Below are positions 60,060-64,000 of a stretch of 64,000 nt of DNA, in pieces. This DNA is from Pseudarthrobacter chlorophenolicus A6. Lineage in GTDB: Bacteria > Actinomycetota > Actinomycetes > Actinomycetales > Micrococcaceae. The stretch covers positions 3,141,209 to 3,205,208 of the forward strand of contig NC_011886.1 of NCBI RefSeq assembly GCF_000022025.1, given 5' to 3'. Position 1 is the first letter of the stretch. Each line of letters begins with the position of its first letter. A program made the translations under genes and the position numbers. Below the pieces are notes generated by a model. It did no database searches. It saw nothing but the letters and a program-made list of their open reading frames with translations, and was not told the DNA's origin.

Positions 60060-60742
60060 TCGCCGACGACGAGCCACGGATCGCCGCCTTCATCGCCAAG
60101 GGCCTCACGGCGGCCGGCTACACCACGTCGTCAGTGGAGGACGGCATCCGGGCGCTGGACTACGGCAGTTCCGGTGAGTTCGACCTGCTGATCCTGGACA
60201 TCGGGATGCCGCGGATGGACGGCTTCGGCGTACTCTCGGCCCTGCGCGCCATGAACTGCACCGTTCCGGTCATCGTGCTGACGGCCCGGGATTCCCTTCC
60301 GGACACGCTGGCAGCGCTCGACGGCGGCGCGGATGACTACATGAGCAAGCCGTTCCGTTTCGAGGAGCTGCTTTCGCGCATCCGGCTTCGGCTTCGGGAC
60401 GCTCCGGCAGTGCCGGCGGCGGTGGCCCCCGCAAGCGGGGACGTCAGCCTGGATGTGGACCTCCGGTGCGCCAACGTGCGGGGCCGCACAGTGTCCCTGT
60501 CCGCCCGCGAGTTCGCCATGGCCCGCGTGTTCGTGGAGAACTCCGGCAAGCTGCTGAGCCGGGAACAGTTGCTCAGCCGGGTCTGGGGCTACGACTTCGA
60601 CGGGTCCTCGAACGTGGTGGACGTCTACGTCGGGTACCTCCGCACCAAGCTGGGCCCGGAGCACTTCCAGTCCGTCCGGGGAGCCGGCTACCGCTTCACC
60701 CCGGTCCCTGCCGGCCCAACGAGTCCCGAGCCGGCACCGTGA
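60044..60742 (+). CDS. OmpR-family response regulator
   Basis: 232-aa regulator: receiver with acidic pair D8/D9 (IADDEP), phospho-acceptor D52 (LLILDIGMP) and Lys in MSKPFRFEELL. Linker, then OmpR winged helix ending VWGYDFDGSSNVVDVYVGYLRTKLG. GTG 60044 has AGGAAC four bases upstream. Encoded with its kinase; the secreted repeat protein just downstream is a probable target. Confidence 0.92.
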   Translation: MARILIADDEPRIAAFIAKGLTAAGYTTSSVEDGIRALDYGSSGEFDLLILDIGMPRMDGFGVLSALRAMNCTVPVIVLTARDSLPDTLAALDGGADDYMSKPFRFEELLSRIRLRLRDAPAVPAAVAPASGDVSLDVDLRCANVRGRTVSLSAREFAMARVFVENSGKLLSREQLLSRVWGYDFDGSSNVVDVYVGYLRTKLGPEHFQSVRGAGYRFTPVPAGPTSPEPAP

Positions 60743-60771
60743 ACAGCCTGAATCACAACCCTGACCCATGG

Positions 60772-60787
60772 ATGAGAGGTCTCTCAT
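60772..60787. promoter_or_regulatory. Inverted repeat before the repeat-protein gene
   Basis: ATGAGAG-GT-CTCTCAT, 7-bp arms with a 2-nt centre, 68 nt before the repeat-protein start. Possible regulator site. Confidence 0.4.
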
Positions 60788-60854
60788 GGAAGATTCATTT
60801 CCCTTTCACAGCGGCGAGGAAGAGTGGTGGAACCAGCAAATGAAAGGAAGACCA

Positions 60855-61379
60855 ATGTCCAAGCTGTGGTACCTCCCCCTCGCCGCCGTCCTCGGCGCTG
60901 CCAGCCTGACCGTCTGGGCCCAGGCGAATGCCGGGCCGCCTCCCGCCGTCTCCCCCGGCGTCGTGGTCTCCAATGTTGATTCCGGCAGCAAGCCGGCGAC
61001 CTTCGAAGACTCGCCCAAGCCCGACGATTCGCCGTCAGCACTGGCCACGCCCACACCGACCGCCAGCATCACGGCGGTGCCCGAGCACACTCCGGAAACC
61101 CAGATCGTGCCGGCCCAGCCGGTGACCCTGCCTCCGGTCCAGGTCACGCACGCCCCCGGTCCTGTGGACGACAAGGGCGGGCTCCGCGCCCCGGGTGTCT
61201 CCGACGACGGCCCCACCCACGACCTCAACGACGACAAGGGCGGCCTCCGCGCACCGGGCGTCTCCGACGACGGCGCTGCGCACGACCTCAACGACGACAA
61301 GGGCGGCCTCCGCGAACGGGACGCTTCCGACGACGGCAAGGGCCACGATTCCACGGACGATAAAGGCGGGGACCGCTAG
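60855..61379 (+). CDS. Secreted acidic tandem-repeat protein
   Basis: 174-aa exported protein. Signal peptide MSKLWYLPLAAVLGAASLTVWAQANAG, then a Pro/Ser/Thr-rich spacer, then three 21-residue repeats of DDKGGLRAPGVSDDGxxHDLN type and a partial fourth. AAAGGAAG precedes ATG 60855; an upstream in-frame ATG at 60768 would put 29 residues before the signal. No known family. It lies 112 nt after the OmpR-type regulator and is probably under its control. The Asp-rich repeats could bind divalent cations. Confidence 0.7.
   Translation: MSKLWYLPLAAVLGAASLTVWAQANAGPPPAVSPGVVVSNVDSGSKPATFEDSPKPDDSPSALATPTPTASITAVPEHTPETQIVPAQPVTLPPVQVTHAPGPVDDKGGLRAPGVSDDGPTHDLNDDKGGLRAPGVSDDGAAHDLNDDKGGLRERDASDDGKGHDSTDDKGGDR
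61167..61376. repeat. Three 63-bp tandem repeats plus partial fourth
   Basis: Units 61167-61229, 61230-61292, 61293-61355 and a partial 61356-61376, each starting GACGACAAGGGCGG (GACGATAAAGGCGG in the last). First two units are nearly identical. Confidence 0.9.
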
Positions 61380-61482
61380 CGTTCCTTGGAATCACCAAGC
61401 TTTTCCCTAGAACGCTCCTCCACCATGGCTTTGCGTAGCCGGCTCAACTGGGAAGCCGGCGCTACTGGGGAGCAGTCACGGC

Positions 61483-64000
61483 ATGGGGAAAGCACCTCGC
61501 GCAACAGCGTGCAGACGAAATGGCACCACCACCGGAGCAGGGCTGCGTGCCCTTGCAGCATCAGGGGCACTGGCGCTGGTGGCATCCATGGGCCTGCCTC
61601 CGTTGGCAGCCCAGGCCGTACAGGCCCCGGTCGGCTCCGGATTCACCGTCACCCCGGCCGATCTGTCCTACATCCTCAAGCAGATCAAGATCGCCGAAGC
61701 GCACGTGGCAAATACCACGTCCGCCACCGGCCCGTGCGGGGCGCTGATCGGCACCGGACCCAACCAGCTTGCCAGCCCGCTGTTGTCCCACGGCCTGCGG
61801 ACCGTGGACGGCAGCTGCAACAACCTGCAGCCGGGCCAGGACACTTACGGCGCCTCGGACCAGGTGTTCCCGCGGCTGGCACCCAAGGCCTTCGGACCCG
61901 CCGAGAGCGGCTCGTTCGGCGGACCGCCGGTGGCCACAAGCTACACGCAGAAATCGGGAAGCGTCTTCGATTCCCGGCCGCGGACCATCAGCAACCTGAT
62001 CGCGGACCAGACCTCCACCAACCCGGCCGCGGTGGCCGCAGCCGGGTTCCCCGCCCGGTCCCAGGGCAACACCGGCGTGGTGCCGTGCACCACTGATCCG
62101 GACGCCGAGGCCGTCCCCCCGGTCGCAGCAGCGCCCGAAGGCTGCGTCCCCTCGCACAACACACTGGACATCCCCAATGTCACTACTGACGTGGGCCTGT
62201 CACCGCCCTACAACTCGCTGTTCACCCTGTTCGGCCAGTTCTTCGACCACGGCATCGACCAGACCGTCAAGGGCGGTGGAACCGTCTACGTGCCGCTCAA
62301 GGCCGACGATCCGCTGATTGCGGGGCCCGACCACGATTTCGGCACCGCGGACGACCTCAATCCCCACCTGCGCTTCATGGTCCTCACCCGCGGGCAGAAC
62401 CAGCCGGGCCAGGACGGCATCCTGGGCACCGCCGACGATCTCCAGGACGCGCTGAACACCAACTCTCCATGGGTGGACCAGAGCCAGACGTATGCGTCCC
62501 ACTCCTCGCACCAGGTCTTCCTGCGCGAATACACCAACAACCCCGAGGGCCGTCCGGTCTCCACCGGCGGCCTGCTGGGCGGCCCGGCGGGTACGGCCGC
62601 GGCCGGCGGCATGGCTACCTGGGCCGACACCAAGAAGCAGGCCCGCGAAATGCTCGGCATCCAGCTCCTGGACAAGGACGCACTCAACGTTCCCCTGCTG
62701 GCGGCCGACGCCTACGGCAAATTCATCCCCGGCCCCAAAGACGGGCTGCCGCAGTTCGTCACCCGGTCCGGGCTGGTGGAGGCGGACCGGACCGCGAACG
62801 GCGGCAACGGAACACTGGTGCCCCAGGACATCCTGTACTTCAACACACCATTCCTGACGGACATCGCCCACAACGCAGATCCTTCGCCCCAGGACACCGA
62901 CCACAACCCGGCAACACCCCCGGCGGCACCGGCCCCGGACGCGGACAACACGGCGTCCGCGGACTTCGCGGCCCAGGCTCCCGGGACGTACGACGACGAG
63001 ATGCTGGGTGCGCACTTTATCGCCGGCGACGGACGGGTCAACGAGAACATCGGGCTCACGGCGATACACCAGGTGTTCCACTCCGAGCACGACCGCCTGG
63101 TGGGTGACATTAAGAACGTTCTCACATCGGACAAGTCGTCCCGCGGTACTGCTGCCCTCACCGAATGGCGGGCGACGGCAGGCGCTGACGGCTGGAACGG
63201 CGAGCGCCTCTTCCAAGCGGCACGCTTCATCGCGGAAATGGAGTACCAGCACCTTGTCTTCGAGGAGTTTGCCCGCAAGATCCAGCCGGCGGTGAACATC
63301 TTCGAACCCTTCGCGTTCTCCCAAACCGACGTCAACCCGGCCATCAACGCGGAGTTTGCCCACTCGGTCTACCGTTTTGGGCACTCGATGCTCACAGAAA
63401 CCATCTCGCGGCGCAACGAGGACAGCCCGGGGCCCGACGGTGTGTGGGGCACGCAGGACGACGTGCCGGGTTCGCAGAACGACCTGCCGCTCCTGGGAGG
63501 ATTCCTGAACCCGCCCGCCTACACCGACGGCGGCCCCGCAGGTCCGCTGACCTCCGAGGAGGCCGCCGGCAGCATCGTCATGGGAATGTCGGACCAGGTG
63601 GGCGCGGAACTTGACGAGTTCGTCACGGACACCCTGCGCAGCAAGCTGCTGGGCCTGCCGATGGACCTGGCCGCCATCAACCTCGCCCGCGGCCGGTCCG
63701 AAGGAATTCCGGCGCTGAACGTCTTCCGCCGGCAACTCCACGGCGCCACCAACGACAGCCAGCTCAAGCCGTACGCCAACTGGATCGACTTCGGCGAAAA
63801 CATCAAGCACCCCGCTTCGCTGATCAACTTCATCGCCGCCTACGGCACCCACCCCTCCATCGTTTCCGCCACCACCCTGGACGCCAAACGGAAAGCCGCC
63901 CGCCTGATAGTCAGCCCGGACGCCCTGGCCGGCGAGGTGGCCCCGGATGATGCGGTGGCATTCATGAACAGCACCGATGCCTGGGCCAACAACGGCACAG
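61483..64000 (+). CDS. Animal-type haem peroxidase, secreted (3' end off window)
   Basis: Open frame from ATG 61483 through the right edge; 839 residues visible. Signal peptide ends near AAQAVQA (~48). The distal site is LFGQFFDHGID (D255, H256) and the proximal His is ~634 in VYRFGHSML, as in the animal haem peroxidase superfamily. The region expected to hold the catalytic Arg reads IHQVFHSEHDRL (~528-540). GTADDL-type short repeats (TADDLNP, GTADDLQDA, GTQDDVPG) suggest Ca2+-binding loops. Probably extracellular; the C-terminus is missing so anchoring or further domains are unknown. Confidence 0.88.
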   Translation, partial: MGKAPRATACRRNGTTTGAGLRALAASGALALVASMGLPPLAAQAVQAPVGSGFTVTPADLSYILKQIKIAEAHVANTTSATGPCGALIGTGPNQLASPLLSHGLRTVDGSCNNLQPGQDTYGASDQVFPRLAPKAFGPAESGSFGGPPVATSYTQKSGSVFDSRPRTISNLIADQTSTNPAAVAAAGFPARSQGNTGVVPCTTDPDAEAVPPVAAAPEGCVPSHNTLDIPNVTTDVGLSPPYNSLFTLFGQFFDHGIDQTVKGGGTVYVPLKADDPLIAGPDHDFGTADDLNPHLRFMVLTRGQNQPGQDGILGTADDLQDALNTNSPWVDQSQTYASHSSHQVFLREYTNNPEGRPVSTGGLLGGPAGTAAAGGMATWADTKKQAREMLGIQLLDKDALNVPLLAADAYGKFIPGPKDGLPQFVTRSGLVEADRTANGGNGTLVPQDILYFNTPFLTDIAHNADPSPQDTDHNPATPPAAPAPDADNTASADFAAQAPGTYDDEMLGAHFIAGDGRVNENIGLTAIHQVFHSEHDRLVGDIKNVLTSDKSSRGTAALTEWRATAGADGWNGERLFQAARFIAEMEYQHLVFEEFARKIQPAVNIFEPFAFSQTDVNPAINAEFAHSVYRFGHSMLTETISRRNEDSPGPDGVWGTQDDVPGSQNDLPLLGGFLNPPAYTDGGPAGPLTSEEAAGSIVMGMSDQVGAELDEFVTDTLRSKLLGLPMDLAAINLARGRSEGIPALNVFRRQLHGATNDSQLKPYANWIDFGENIKHPASLINFIAAYGTHPSIVSATTLDAKRKAARLIVSPDALAGEVAPDDAVAFMNSTDAWANNGT

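Noticed and set aside
62200..63852. 550-residue minus-strand frame over the haem peroxidase
   Set aside because: The plus strand encodes a clear peroxidase with distal and proximal His motifs; the reverse frame has no domain.

Overview
The window is high-GC chromosomal DNA from an actinobacterium. Gene content, menaquinone-only quinone genes, frequent GTG starts, ATGA/GTGA start-stop overlaps and a SipW/TasA-type secretion cassette all point to Micrococcaceae, most likely Arthrobacter or Pseudarthrobacter. This is an inference from protein families; I saw no rRNA, tRNA, CRISPR array, IS element or prophage.

Layout. 1-9.6 kb is sulfur assimilation on the minus strand: a sirohydrochlorin-chelatase-like gene, then sulfite reductase, cysH, cysD and cysN, the last four coupled through overlapping stop/start codons. 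A separate ssuABC sulfonate importer follows. 9.6-12.2 kb holds a TRIC-type channel, an acidic SUKH-like protein and an AbiEi/DUF559 protein. 12.2-27.3 kb carries most of the menaquinone pathway (polyprenyl diphosphate synthase, geranylgeranyl-reductase/MenJ-like enzyme, menG, menF, menD, menC). It is interrupted by a polar amino-acid ABC importer, an aminotransferase, a glyoxalase-like protein and a PhoX phosphatase. 27.4-31.6 kb has corA, an ArsR regulator with an AHSA1 protein, an MFS pump and a PAP2 phosphatase. 32.4-34.7 kb is a four-gene SipW signal-peptidase cassette with three small secreted substrates. 34.9-39.8 kb has a lipase-like hydrolase, an FAD monooxygenase, an MFS transporter and small hypotheticals.

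39.9-42.5 kb encodes an RsbQ-like hydrolase translationally coupled to a PAS-GGDEF-EAL protein. 42.6-47.7 kb is a zinc importer of AztABCD type with two AztD-like proteins and a Zur-like box between the divergent halves. 47.9-52.7 kb has a TrkH-type transporter, an HPt-like protein lacking the phosphorylatable His, a signal peptidase I, a Tat-exported multicopper oxidase and a secreted hypothetical protein. 52.9-64 kb has a large Fn3-type secreted protein and a SARP-receiver fusion regulator with its NarL-type kinase. It also has an OmpR-type two-component pair followed by a secreted tandem-repeat protein, and an animal-type haem peroxidase that runs off the right edge.

A second layer is formed by short dispersed repeats. 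A TTTCGACARGCTCAACCACC element is read in frame inside the N-termini of ssuC, cysH, cysD and cysN. ACGCAATTGCGT palindromes, AAGTGAGCGCGCGTC repeats around phoX, a CCCTATCA palindrome pair around the FAD monooxygenase and a 21-bp palindrome after cysN are all intergenic. The strongest candidates for under-described biology are the RsbQ/PAS-GGDEF-EAL pair, the SARP-receiver fusion, the double-AztD zinc locus and the SipW cassette.
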